From an uncultured Clostridia bacterium (GTDB taxonomy: Bacteria > Bacillota > Clostridia > UBA1381): 64,000 nt of DNA. Location of the stretch: the NCBI GenBank assembly GCA_934462715.1, contig CAKSIJ010000002.1, positions 62,001 through 126,000 of the forward strand, read 5' to 3'. Position numbers and translations under genes: made by a program. The notes under the pieces were generated by a model that was given only the letters and a program-made list of their open reading frames with translations, had not been told where the DNA came from and searched no databases. This document shows, one piece after another, positions 33,583 through 42,314 of the stretch; position 1 is the stretch's first letter, and every line of letters begins with the position of its first letter.

Positions 33583-35373
33583 TTATTCAACCGTAACGGA
33601 CTTTGCCAGATTTCTCGGCTTATCTATATCGCAGCCCTTTTGCAGCGCCGCATAATATGCCAGATACTGCGCCGGTACCACCGTAACAAGCGGTGAAAGC
33701 AGCTCATGAACATCGTTTAAGATAATCTGATCCTTTTGTGCGCTTTGAGCCTTTGTCGAAATAGTGAGAACGTGCGCTCCCCTTGATTTAACCTCCTTGA
33801 TATTGCTTCTGGTATTAAGGTTGATATTTTCCTGTGAAATTACCGCAATTACCGGAGTGTTATTTTCAATAAGGGCAATCGTACCATGCTTAAGCTCGCC
33901 TGCCGCAAATCCCTCTGTCTGAATATAGGATATTTCCTTAAGCTTTAAGGAAGCCTCAAGACACACAAAATAGTCCATACCTCTGCCGATATAAAAGCAG
34001 CTTCGCTGATCCTTCAGATAATCCTCGGCAAGAAGTGCAAGCTTATCTCTTTCATCACAGATAGCCTCCATTGCATTTGAAACCTTTGATAATTCATAAT
34101 TCAGATTAATATCAATCGAATTATTGAGTTGTGCCGCAAGAATTGCCAGAACCGCAACCTGCGCAGTATATGCCTTTGTGGAAGCAACCGCAATTTCCGG
34201 GCCTGCGTAAAGGTGAAGCGTATGATCCGATTCACGTGAAAGCGTTGACCCCGGTACGTTTGTTATCGTCAAACTTTTAAAGCCCATTTCCTTTACCTTA
34301 ACAAGCACCGCACGGCAGTCTGCCGTTTCTCCGCTCTGTGAGATAAATATAAACATAGGCTTCTTTGTGAGCAGCGGTGTATTATAGACAAATTCGCTTG
34401 CAATGCACGCTTCTGTCGGGATACCTGCGATTTTTTCAAGAAATTGCTTTCCCACAATACCGGCATGATAGCTTGTTCCGCAGGCAATAATATAAATTTT
34501 GTCGCATGATCTGACGTCGGAAAGAATTTTGGAATCAATACGAAGCTCCCCGTCCTTATTTGAATATTCTTTCAGGATACGTCTGATAACGGCAGGCTGT
34601 TCCTCGATTTCCTTTAACATATAATGCGGATATGCACCCTTTTCGGTATCCGACGCGTCAAGCTCAACGGTATATGGAGCACGTTCGATTTTTTTGCCGT
34701 AGCCTGTGTATATTTCTATTGAATTTCTTGTAAGTACAGCATATTCCTTATCGTTTATCACACAGCACTGCTTTGTTTCACCGATCATTGACATTGCGTC
34801 GCTGCCGATCATGTTAAACCCTTTTCCGATTCCGACAAGAAGCGGAGATTTATTTTTCACCGCATAAAGAACCTCAGGATTTTCCTTATCAATTATTGCA
34901 AGAGCATACGAACCCTCCAGCTCCGAAATAAGGTGCTGAATCGCAACCGGAGCAGTTTCTCCGTTTTCCGTGAATTTTTGAAGCAGATGTGCAATGACCT
35001 CCGTATCGGTATCGCTGTAAAAGCTTACGTTTTTAAGATACAGCTTTCTTAAAGCTTCCTCATTTTCAATAATTCCGTTATGAACTATAACAAAACGCTT
35101 GCTGTAATGAGGGTGTGCGTTTATCTCGGTTGCCTTGCCGTGCGTTGCCCATCTTGTATGACCTATACCCAAGGTGCCGGCAAGCTTTTTCCCGCCGTCT
35201 ACCTTTTTTGAAAGATTTTCCAGCTTACCGACCGCCTTTGCAATCGAAACCTCTCCGTTATCCTGCACTGCAATTCCTGCGGAATCATATCCTCTGTATT
35301 CAAGCCTTGCAAGTCCTGCAAGCAATATCGGAGCTGCTTGTTTTGCTCCTATATATCCCACTATACCACACAT
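33583..35373 (-). CDS. glmS: Glutamine-fructose-6-phosphate aminotransferase (isomerizing)
   Basis: The frame opens at 35403, but the enzyme's catalytic Cys must be residue 2, so the start is the ATG at 35373 (MCGIVGYIG); AGGAGG lies 9 nt before it. The protein then has 596 residues. It makes glucosamine-6-phosphate from fructose-6-phosphate and glutamine, the first step towards UDP-GlcNAc and peptidoglycan. The N-terminal glutaminase has RWATHGKATEINAHPH. Two SIS domains follow, with ACGTSYHAG and SQSGETADC, and the C-terminus ends NLAKSVTVE with the conserved Lys. The leader is too short for a glmS ribozyme. An extended -10 promoter lies at 35449-35457. Confidence 0.97.
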   Translation of the reverse strand: MCGIVGYIGAKQAAPILLAGLARLEYRGYDSAGIAVQDNGEVSIAKAVGKLENLSKKVDGGKKLAGTLGIGHTRWATHGKATEINAHPHYSKRFVIVHNGIIENEEALRKLYLKNVSFYSDTDTEVIAHLLQKFTENGETAPVAIQHLISELEGSYALAIIDKENPEVLYAVKNKSPLLVGIGKGFNMIGSDAMSMIGETKQCCVINDKEYAVLTRNSIEIYTGYGKKIERAPYTVELDASDTEKGAYPHYMLKEIEEQPAVIRRILKEYSNKDGELRIDSKILSDVRSCDKIYIIACGTSYHAGIVGKQFLEKIAGIPTEACIASEFVYNTPLLTKKPMFIFISQSGETADCRAVLVKVKEMGFKSLTITNVPGSTLSRESDHTLHLYAGPEIAVASTKAYTAQVAVLAILAAQLNNSIDINLNYELSKVSNAMEAICDERDKLALLAEDYLKDQRSCFYIGRGMDYFVCLEASLKLKEISYIQTEGFAAGELKHGTIALIENNTPVIAVISQENINLNTRSNIKEVKSRGAHVLTISTKAQSAQKDQIILNDVHELLSPLVTVVPAQYLAYYAALQKGCDIDKPRNLAKSVTVE

Positions 35374-35448
35374 AAAAATTAACCTCCTGTTATTTTCAAC
35401 CAAAATATATTGTCATTTTTTAAAACTATATTGCTTAACTCATTTTAC

Positions 35449-35457
35449 ATTATATCA
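35449..35457 (-). promoter_or_regulatory. Extended -10 promoter element of glmS
   Basis: TGATATAAT on the minus strand combines a TGn extension with a perfect -10, about 75 bp before the start codon. No good -35 was seen. Confidence 0.5.
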
Positions 35458-35492
35458 GAGGATTTTGCAAGCGGATAATGAAAAATATTTGC

Positions 35493-35529
35493 AATTTAAC
35501 CAAAATAAATAAATTTTGGATTCAAATTG
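35493..35529. other. AT-rich inverted repeat between the ECF operon and glmS
   Basis: AATTT.../...AAATT and CCAAAAT/ATTTTGG form a weak stem. It lies 40 bp past the stop of the ECF fusion gene and may act as a weak terminator of that operon. Confidence 0.35.
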
Positions 35530-35568
35530 CCGTATTACTTGTTATATTTTATTTCATTATTTATGACT

Positions 35569-38217
35569 TTATTCAAAAATACCGTATTTAAGCTTGATAC
35601 GTTTAAGCTTTTCAGTCATTTCCCCAGCACCAAACCAAAGAAAAAAGGCCGTCGATACCGCATGAATCAAATCAAACGGCAGTCCCAAAAGACAATAGTA
35701 AAAAAACAGCTTTAGGCTCGTTTCCTCAGTTCCCGTCATGAGATAGGACAAATTCAGCAAAGGGCCGTAAATCAACAAAACCAGAAGAAATCCGAAAACG
35801 GTCACAGCCTTTTTTGAATACGGTATTATATTAAACCGTGAAGCTGTTCCGGCAATCAGTCCTATCGCACCAAAGCCAAACATCTGCCACGGAGTCCATA
35901 CTCCCTGCCCGAATATGAAATTTGAAACAAATGCCGTAACCGCTCCGATGAGAAATCCCGTTTCTCCCCCCAGACACATTCCCGAAACGATTACAAGCGC
36001 CGCAACGGGCTTAAACTGCGGTGTTGCCGCAAAAGCGGCGCGACCGGCAACTCCGAATGCACACAAAGCGCTGATTACAACCACCTCGGCAATCCTCGGC
36101 TTCTTTTTTTCAAAAGAAAGAAAAAATGCCGCCATTGCTTCAAGTATAATCAGCAAGCTTATAAAATAGTATTTTTTGTTGTGCAGATAAACAGAGCCGA
36201 AATATACGGTAAAGCCTATAGCCGTTACCGCTGCCGCAATCAATCCGATACTGTAGACTCTTATTCCGCCTCGTCCTTTTTTTTCGGTCTTTATAATACT
36301 TTCATTGTTCTTTTTCGGTATAATCAGGCGCAGACCGCACGCCGCAGCCGCTACGGTTGCCAGCTGATAAGCTATATCACCGTATCCCGCAAATTTTCCT
36401 TTAAATAAAAACACCGAAGCAACCGAAAGCAAAAACAGGCATACGCCGATTGAAATTTTAAAAAAAGATGATTTTGTTTTTGATATTTGTTTGCTTTCCG
36501 TTTCATCATCATGAAGTCCTCTGCTCTCCGTTTTCTGTGATTCGGCAAAGCCCGAAGTATCGCTGTCCGATAAATCCTCACATACCTTGGGGACGGTTCC
36601 TCCCAGAGCCTTTATTATATCCTCCGTCAGCAGCACATTATCTATAAAGCCCTTTGCCATTACTGCTGCGGAAGTTGTATAATATGTGTATCCTTTAAAA
36701 AAGCTTCTCGGAGCGTCACAGCTTATTACTTCTCCGTTAAACAGCATTGCGCATCTGTCGGCAAACTCCGCACAAAATTCTATATCGTGCGAAACTGCAA
36801 CAACAGTTATACCGTCTGTATTGAGCCGTTTTATTATTTTTGACAGCTTGATTTTAAAATGTGCGTCAATTCCCTTTGTAGGCTCGTCAAGAAGTATTAT
36901 TTTCGGTCTGCTCAAAAGCACAAGCGCAAGTGCCGCACGCTGCTGTTCTCCCCCCGACAGATCATACGGGTGACGCATAAGAAGCTTACCCAAACCGCAC
37001 ACCGATGTAATTTCATCAATCAAGCCGACACTTCCGCTTTTCTCCGCCGCATATTTCAAATCTTCAAGCACCGTACTTTTTACAAAAAGGCTTTGCGGAT
37101 TTTGGGGCATTAAGGAAATTCCCGAATCCTGCGTATCTTTCATTTCTTTACCGTTTATTTTAATTTTTCCCGAGTTTGGTTTTAAAATGCCCGATATGAG
37201 CGACAAAGCGGTTGTCTTACCTGCTCCGTTAGCGCCGACAAGTGCAAAAAATTCTCCCTCATATACCTTAAAAGATAAATTTTTTATTATATCATCTGAT
37301 TTTTTTTCATATCTGAAACAAACCTCTTTCAGCTCGATTGCCGTTTTACCGCACGCTTTTTCCGATATTGCGGGGACATATTCGACCTTTTTGTCAAGCA
37401 TTTCCGACAGATATTCTCTGCCCTCTTTTACCGTCACCGGGCAGCTTTCCCCATGTGAAAAGCTCGCCGCCACACGCACTGCCGTCGGCATAGCGCAAAG
37501 CATTTGCGAATGAATTATTCTGTTCGTGCAAATCCCGTTCGGTGCGCCGTCATAAATGATTCTGCCCGAATCCATCACAACCGCTCTGTCCGAAAGTGCA
37601 AAAGCATTCTCAAGTCTGTGTTCGGAAAGTATTACCGTTATCCCAAAATCCTTGTTAAGCTCCGACAGCGTGTTCAAAAACCTTTGTGCCGCAATCGGAT
37701 CAAGTCGGCTTGTCGGCTCGTCCAATATTATCACCTCGGGGTTCATAACCATAACAGAAGCCAAACTTAAAAGCTGCTTCTGCCCTCCCGAAAGCTCTGA
37801 GGTTTTCTTTTCAAACCAAGTGTTGATTCCGAAATATGAAGCAATTTCAGCGGTTTTGTTTCTGATTTCGGAGGCAGGCGCACCGAGCGACTCTAAACCG
37901 AAAGCAAGCTCGTGCCATACCTTATCGCAGGCAATCTGATTATCGGGATCCTGGAAAACAAAGCCTGTTTTTTCGCTTTGAAAGCGTTCGTCAATTTCTT
38001 CGAAAGGCTTTGAAAAAAGTATGATTTCACCGTTCCTTTTACCGTTGGGCGTCAGCGACGGCTTTAGCATTTTCAAAAGCGTGGATTTTCCGCACCCGGA
38101 TTTTCCGCACACCGTAACAAACTCACCCGATGAAATGCTTAGGCTTATGCCGTCAAGTGCCTTTTTTTGCTCGTTCGGGTAGGTAAAGCTTAAATTTTTC
38201 AGTGCGATAATTTCCAT
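35569..38217 (-). CDS. ECF transporter fusion: two ATPase domains plus an S-component-like membrane domain
   Basis: The protein has 882 residues. Residues 1-280 are a complete ABC ATPase: Walker A GKSGCGKST (38-46), signature LSGGQKQ, Walker B VIILDEPTS. Residues about 290-510 are a second one: GANGAGKTT, LSGGEQQR, IILLDEPTKG. After a Ser/Glu-rich linker come several membrane helices, and from about residue 700 a segment resembling ECF S components (ISALCAFGVAGRAAFAATPQ, then GFLIGAVTAFVSNFIFGQGV). It overlaps the ecfT stop by 19 nt, so a whole ECF importer is encoded by two coupled genes. The order A-A-S in one chain is unusual, as these are normally separate proteins. The vitamin, cofactor or metal imported cannot be inferred. 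Confidence 0.9.
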   Translation of the reverse strand: MEIIALKNLSFTYPNEQKKALDGISLSISSGEFVTVCGKSGCGKSTLLKMLKPSLTPNGKRNGEIILFSKPFEEIDERFQSEKTGFVFQDPDNQIACDKVWHELAFGLESLGAPASEIRNKTAEIASYFGINTWFEKKTSELSGGQKQLLSLASVMVMNPEVIILDEPTSRLDPIAAQRFLNTLSELNKDFGITVILSEHRLENAFALSDRAVVMDSGRIIYDGAPNGICTNRIIHSQMLCAMPTAVRVAASFSHGESCPVTVKEGREYLSEMLDKKVEYVPAISEKACGKTAIELKEVCFRYEKKSDDIIKNLSFKVYEGEFFALVGANGAGKTTALSLISGILKPNSGKIKINGKEMKDTQDSGISLMPQNPQSLFVKSTVLEDLKYAAEKSGSVGLIDEITSVCGLGKLLMRHPYDLSGGEQQRAALALVLLSRPKIILLDEPTKGIDAHFKIKLSKIIKRLNTDGITVVAVSHDIEFCAEFADRCAMLFNGEVISCDAPRSFFKGYTYYTTSAAVMAKGFIDNVLLTEDIIKALGGTVPKVCEDLSDSDTSGFAESQKTESRGLHDDETESKQISKTKSSFFKISIGVCLFLLSVASVFLFKGKFAGYGDIAYQLATVAAAACGLRLIIPKKNNESIIKTEKKGRGGIRVYSIGLIAAAVTAIGFTVYFGSVYLHNKKYYFISLLIILEAMAAFFLSFEKKKPRIAEVVVISALCAFGVAGRAAFAATPQFKPVAALVIVSGMCLGGETGFLIGAVTAFVSNFIFGQGVWTPWQMFGFGAIGLIAGTASRFNIIPYSKKAVTVFGFLLVLLIYGPLLNLSYLMTGTEETSLKLFFYYCLLGLPFDLIHAVSTAFFLWFGAGEMTEKLKRIKLKYGIFE

Positions 38218-39074
38218 CTGATTTCCTCCTTAATGTCCGTAAAGCACGGAAAAATAAATAAAACAAACGACAACAAAAGTGCGGATAATTCTTTCCAATC
38301 TCTATTTGAGCTTGATATAACCGGGAAATAAGTAAAACTCAAAGCTCCGTTTGCCGTCAGAACCGAGATACTAACAATGCAGACTGAAAAGAAAATCAGT
38401 GCGGCAATGTCTTTAGACGTAAAGCGGTATAATGAAAAATATGTTCTTTTCCCTGTTGCGAATCCTCTGCTTTTCATGCTCTGCGCAGTTTCGGCCGAAT
38501 GTTCAATTGAACGTGTAACGGAGGAGGATATAACGGTTGCCAACATTTTTATTTTGCCTGTAATGCTGTTTTTTCTGTTGTTACCGAGCGTTTGCTGCGC
38601 CGACAGCGCTTCTTTCACATATCCGGTAAACTGTGGTATAAATCTCAGAGTAAGCGAAAAAACCAATGCAAGATATGGCGCTGCATTTCCGATGAGATAA
38701 GAAATTTTATCGTCCGTCATTATTTCGTTAAGGCTTAAAAATATATTCATGACTGCCGCAAGCATTGTTCCCGAATATAATCCGTAAATAACCGATTCAA
38801 GCGTCAGCGGATTTCCGTTTTTGAAATATACAAGAACTGTCGCACCCTCATGATTTATCAGAGGATTCAAAACCGCCGTCACCAAAAAAACAGGCAGAAC
38901 GAACCTGAGATTAAAAATCACGGCTCTTTTGCCTGTGGTGATTACGGCAAACGAAAATGCGCTCACAAGCGCAATACCGACAGCCGCCGGGTGACGGTAT
39001 ACAACCGTAAAAATAATAAAATACAAATAGTACACCGCACCTGCCAAGGGATGGCAGCTTTTAAAGGATTTCAT
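38199..39074 (-). CDS. ecfT: ECF transporter transmembrane T component
   Basis: The protein has 291 residues with five to six predicted membrane helices. The coupling region contains the two short Ala-Arg-Gly type motifs typical of EcfT: SVTRSIEHSAETAQSMKSRG, where the ARG-like motif appears as SRG. It scaffolds the two ATPase domains and the S domain encoded in the overlapping downstream gene. It overlaps the end of tadA by 14 nt, which implies translational coupling in the obgE-mltG-tadA-ecfT order. The T component is dedicated to this fusion, so this looks like a group I ECF system rather than a shared module. Confidence 0.88.
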   Translation of the reverse strand: MKSFKSCHPLAGAVYYLYFIIFTVVYRHPAAVGIALVSAFSFAVITTGKRAVIFNLRFVLPVFLVTAVLNPLINHEGATVLVYFKNGNPLTLESVIYGLYSGTMLAAVMNIFLSLNEIMTDDKISYLIGNAAPYLALVFSLTLRFIPQFTGYVKEALSAQQTLGNNRKNSITGKIKMLATVISSSVTRSIEHSAETAQSMKSRGFATGKRTYFSLYRFTSKDIAALIFFSVCIVSISVLTANGALSFTYFPVISSSNRDWKELSALLLSFVLFIFPCFTDIKEEIRWKLSH

Positions 39075-39546
39075 TTGTTTTTACGCTCCTTTTTTTAAGA
39101 CGAAGCCTTTTAAAGAATGAACTAAGCAAATCCGCACATTCTTTTTCCATGTTTCCGCCGATCACGTTTACATCATAATTGAAAAGACCTTTTTCAAAAA
39201 GATTTGCCCTGCTTCCTGCGCAGCCCGATTTTTTATCATACGCTCCGAAATACAGATTATCTATTCTTGCGGCAATAACTGCACCCGAACACATCGGGCA
39301 TGGTTCAAGAGTTACATATAAATCGCACTCCGGCAGCCGCCAGCCGCCGAGCTTTTTGCAAGCCTTATTTATTGCGTCAAGCTCCGCATGGCACAGGCAG
39401 TTTTTGTTTGTTTCCCTTTTGTTTCTCCCGCGGGCTATGATTTTTCCGTCATGCACGATAACCGCACCCACAGGGGTTTCGCCGCACTCCGCCGCCTTTT
39501 CTGCCTGTCTGACAGCTTCTTTCATAAATTTATCGTTATAGTCCAT
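39061..39546 (-). CDS. tadA: tRNA-specific adenosine deaminase
   Basis: The protein has 161 residues. It converts adenosine-34 to inosine in the wobble position of tRNA-Arg(ACG). The zinc site is complete: CHAELDAI (His and catalytic Glu) and PCPMCSGAVI (two Cys). The family motif GETPVGAVIV lies near residue 22 and YGAYDKK-type sequence (FGAYDKKSGCAG) follows the Cys pair. It starts 16 nt after the mltG stop. The final residues overlap the start of ecfT. Length and motifs fit TadA rather than a free cytidine or guanine deaminase. Confidence 0.93.
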   Translation of the reverse strand: MDYNDKFMKEAVRQAEKAAECGETPVGAVIVHDGKIIARGRNKRETNKNCLCHAELDAINKACKKLGGWRLPECDLYVTLEPCPMCSGAVIAARIDNLYFGAYDKKSGCAGSRANLFEKGLFNYDVNVIGGNMEKECADLLSSFFKRLRLKKRSVKTNEIL

Positions 39547-39562
39547 ATTTCACTTTCCCGAT

Positions 39563-40588
39563 TTATTTGTCAGCCGCCTTATGTTCTTCAAAATCCTTTG
39601 AAAATACGTGGCTGCCGTCATTTTTTGTTGAATCCGTTCTGTAATAGAAATAATCGTGCTTTTCCGGATTCAAAGCTGCTTCAATCGATTTTAGCCCCGG
39701 GCTTGCTATAGGACCCACGGGCAATCCGTTATACTTGTATGTATTGTACGGCGAATCGACTTCAAGATCCTTATAGTAAACCCTGTTTACGTCATACATA
39801 CCGTCCGATATGGCATACACAACGGTTGCGTCGATTTGCAGCTTCATGCCGGTATTTAATCTGTTTTCGATAACTCCGGCAATTTTCGGTCTGTCCTCAT
39901 CTGTTTTCGATTCACGCTCTATCATCGACGCTTTTGTTATTACTTCAAATAGCTTATCATATGAAGCGCTGAGCGTCTTATATTGCTTTTCAAACTCCGA
40001 AAGCATTTTATCTATTATATCATGCGGTTTTGAATCCTTGTAAAATTCATAGGTTGACGGAAACAAAAAGCCCTGGAGCTTGTATTTGCACTCTTTCGGA
40101 GGATTTATATTTTTTAAAAAATCATAATCGTACGAATCGTTCATCGCATTTTTGAAATCCTCTGCGCTGCCCAGACCCTTTTGTGAAAGCAGCGCAATGA
40201 TTTTTTCCGCCGAATACCCCTCCGGGACGGTAACCGAAACGCTGTCCCTCTTTGCTCCTCCCGTTGCCAGCTTTTGAATAACGCTGTCATATCCGTCATC
40301 GGGAGAAAATTCAAAGCTTCCGTACTTCAGCTGACCCTTGTACTTGGAAAGATTGACCTTCAAAAGAAAGAACAGCTTGCTTGAAATAACCTTTTCATCC
40401 TTCAGCACATCCGCTATCGACCCGGTTGAAAGACCCTGTTCAATGCTTACGGTTTTCGTTTCTTTAAGCCCGTTCGGGCGGCTTATAACCGCTATGCACA
40501 AAATTCCGACAATCACAATCAATGCCGAGATGCAAAGTCTTACTATACTTTTTTTATTCTTTGGTAATTTACTCATTTTAGTGCCCAT
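39563..40588 (-). CDS. mltG: Endolytic peptidoglycan transglycosylase
   Basis: The frame opens at a TTG at 40609. I prefer the ATG at 40588 (MGTKMSKLPKNKK); the ATG at 40576 is possible and has a better-spaced GGG. One membrane anchor spans about residues 15-35 (LCISALIVIVGILCIAVI), followed by a LysM-like subdomain and the YceG domain. The catalytic Glu lies in TKASMIERESKTDEDRPKIA, and the family motif with NRL follows. The C-terminus has YNTYKYNGLPVGPIASPGL, typical of MltG. The enzyme cuts nascent glycan strands and helps set strand length. It lies in the obgE operon. Confidence 0.93.
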   Translation of the reverse strand: MGTKMSKLPKNKKSIVRLCISALIVIVGILCIAVISRPNGLKETKTVSIEQGLSTGSIADVLKDEKVISSKLFFLLKVNLSKYKGQLKYGSFEFSPDDGYDSVIQKLATGGAKRDSVSVTVPEGYSAEKIIALLSQKGLGSAEDFKNAMNDSYDYDFLKNINPPKECKYKLQGFLFPSTYEFYKDSKPHDIIDKMLSEFEKQYKTLSASYDKLFEVITKASMIERESKTDEDRPKIAGVIENRLNTGMKLQIDATVVYAISDGMYDVNRVYYKDLEVDSPYNTYKYNGLPVGPIASPGLKSIEAALNPEKHDYFYYRTDSTKNDGSHVFSKDFEEHKAADK

Positions 40589-40671
40589 TAACCCTTTCTG
40601 CAAAATCAAAGCTTAAAAATCAGTTCCAACGTTTATACACTGCCTGTGCGGCTGTCTTTTATAGCATCGGC

Positions 40672-41952
40672 TTACCACACAAAATCAAATTCCAGATCGC
40701 CGATTCTGACGGTTTCGCCCTCTTTGATTCCCATATCTATCAGTGCGTCTATTACGCCGTGATTTTTAAGCGAACGCTGGAAGAACTGTAAGCTTTCCTC
40801 ATCGGAAAAGTTAACGCTTCCTCCGACCGCCTCGATCCATGAGCCGGATATGACGTATACTCCGTTGTCCATTGTGATTTCAAAGCCCTGAGTTGTAGTA
40901 TCGGTTTCAAATCCGTCGTCAATATCCATTTCCGGCTCAAATATTTTAACCGGCGGAAGCTTCATAAGCTCGGTGTAAGCATACTTCATAAGCTCGGTCA
41001 CACCCTTGCCGGTTGCCGCAGATATTTCAAACAGCGGATACCCTCTTTTTTTGATTTCCCTGCAAAAATCCTCATAAACCTCTGCGTCTTGTATAATATC
41101 CGTCTTGTTAGCCGCCACAATCTGCGGTCTTTCTTCAAGCTCCATATTATATTTTGAAAGCTCGGAATTTATTGTGTCAAAATCTTCAATAGGATTTCTT
41201 CCCTCTATCGACGAAACATCTACAACGTGTATTAAAAGTCTTGTTCTTTCAATGTGCCTTAAAAAGTCATGACCGAGTCCGACTCCCTCGCTTGCTCCCT
41301 CAATTATACCGGGAATATCCGCAAGCACAAAGCCCATATGCTCCGCAAGCTCCACAACTCCGAGATTGGGTTCAAGCGTTGTGAAGTGGTAATTTGCTAT
41401 TTTGGGATCGGCTTTTGTGGTTTTTGAAAGAATTGTGGATTTACCGACATTCGGGAATCCCACCAGTCCCACGTCCGCAAGCAGCTTTAACTCGAGAACT
41501 ATTTCTCTTTCATTGCCTTTTTGCCCGTTCTTTGCAAAATTCGGCGTCTGTCTTGTCGGAGTTGCAAAATGCGCATTTCCCCAGCCGCCGTTCCCTCCCT
41601 TTGCAAGGATAACGTCGGTATCAAGCTCGGATAAATCCGCAAGAATCCTGTTCGATTCTGCGTCACGCACTATTGTTCCCTGCGGAACGGAGATAATTAT
41701 ATCGTTTCCGTTTTTGCCGTTGCAGCGTTTTCCCGATCCGTCGGTACCGTTTTCGGCACAATATTTGCGCTTGTATCTGAAATCCATAAGCGTTGACATT
41801 CCCGGATCTACTCTGAATACAACGTTTCCGCCCTTTCCGCCGTCACCGCCGTCCGGACCTCCTGCCGCCACATATTTTTCCCTGTGAAATGCAATTGCGC
41901 CGTTTCCGCCGTTTCCTGCCTTTATATAGATTTTCGCTTTATCTGTAAACAT
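40672..41952 (-). CDS. obgE: Obg family GTPase
   Basis: The protein has 426 residues. The N-terminal Obg domain (1-158) is Gly-rich (KAGNGGNGAIAFHREKY). The G domain has Walker A GFPNVGKST, switch motif DIPGIIEGASEG and NKTD. The C-terminal OCT domain (about 350-426) marks the Firmicutes form. It assists late 50S ribosome assembly and stress signalling. It is the first gene of a minus-strand operon with mltG, tadA and the ECF genes. A promoter lies at 42053-42081, which leaves a leader of about 95 nt with GAGG before the ATG. Confidence 0.97.
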   Translation of the reverse strand: MFTDKAKIYIKAGNGGNGAIAFHREKYVAAGGPDGGDGGKGGNVVFRVDPGMSTLMDFRYKRKYCAENGTDGSGKRCNGKNGNDIIISVPQGTIVRDAESNRILADLSELDTDVILAKGGNGGWGNAHFATPTRQTPNFAKNGQKGNEREIVLELKLLADVGLVGFPNVGKSTILSKTTKADPKIANYHFTTLEPNLGVVELAEHMGFVLADIPGIIEGASEGVGLGHDFLRHIERTRLLIHVVDVSSIEGRNPIEDFDTINSELSKYNMELEERPQIVAANKTDIIQDAEVYEDFCREIKKRGYPLFEISAATGKGVTELMKYAYTELMKLPPVKIFEPEMDIDDGFETDTTTQGFEITMDNGVYVISGSWIEAVGGSVNFSDEESLQFFQRSLKNHGVIDALIDMGIKEGETVRIGDLEFDFVW

Positions 41953-42052
41953 TTATTATACCTCGTTTTTCAAAATCTCTTTGTTATAGGTTGTCCGGAT
42001 AATTGCAGCCGTAAATCCATCAAATTTGTTTTTATCCGGCATACATATTCAC

Positions 42053-42081
42053 ATTATAACACATAATACGGTTATTTACAA
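42053..42081 (-). promoter_or_regulatory. Promoter of the obgE operon
   Basis: On the minus strand TTGTAA, a 17-bp spacer and a perfect TATAAT lie about 100 bp before the obgE start, divergent to the nifS promoter. Confidence 0.65.
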
Positions 42082-42182
42082 CAATTATTGGAAAATAAAA
42101 ACCCAAAAATTGATAAATATACAAAAAAAATAAAAAAGACTAAGAAATTTTGATATATTTCAGAGATTATTTGTACAAAATA

Positions 42183-42211
42183 TTGACAAAACCAAATAAG
42201 TATAGTACAAT
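42183..42211 (+). promoter_or_regulatory. Promoter of the nifS-iscU operon
   Basis: A perfect TTGACA (42183-42188), a 17-bp spacer and TACAAT (42206-42211) predict transcription from about 42218. Confidence 0.75.
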
Positions 42212-42223
42212 ATATGAACAGGT

Positions 42224-42242
42224 ATTCAATTGTTAGTTGAAT
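42224..42242. promoter_or_regulatory. Inverted repeat near the nifS transcription start
   Basis: ATTCAA and TTGAAT with a 7-bp spacer lie just after the predicted start of transcription, an operator-like position. No regulator is encoded next to it. Confidence 0.35.
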
Positions 42243-42314
42243 CTGTCAGCACGCGGTTGTACGGCTTTTGTTTTACAATTGCCTGCTGAGTTTATCATAC
42301 AGGGAGATGATTTG

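Noticed and set aside
35374..35448. glmS ribozyme in the glmS leader
   Set aside because: Only about 75 nt separate the -10 from the start codon, too short for the ribozyme fold, and no core sequence was seen.
42237..42314. Upstream start for the cysteine desulfurase
   Set aside because: It lies at the predicted transcription start and overlaps the inverted repeat; the ATG at 42315 has AGGGAG and the family N-terminus.
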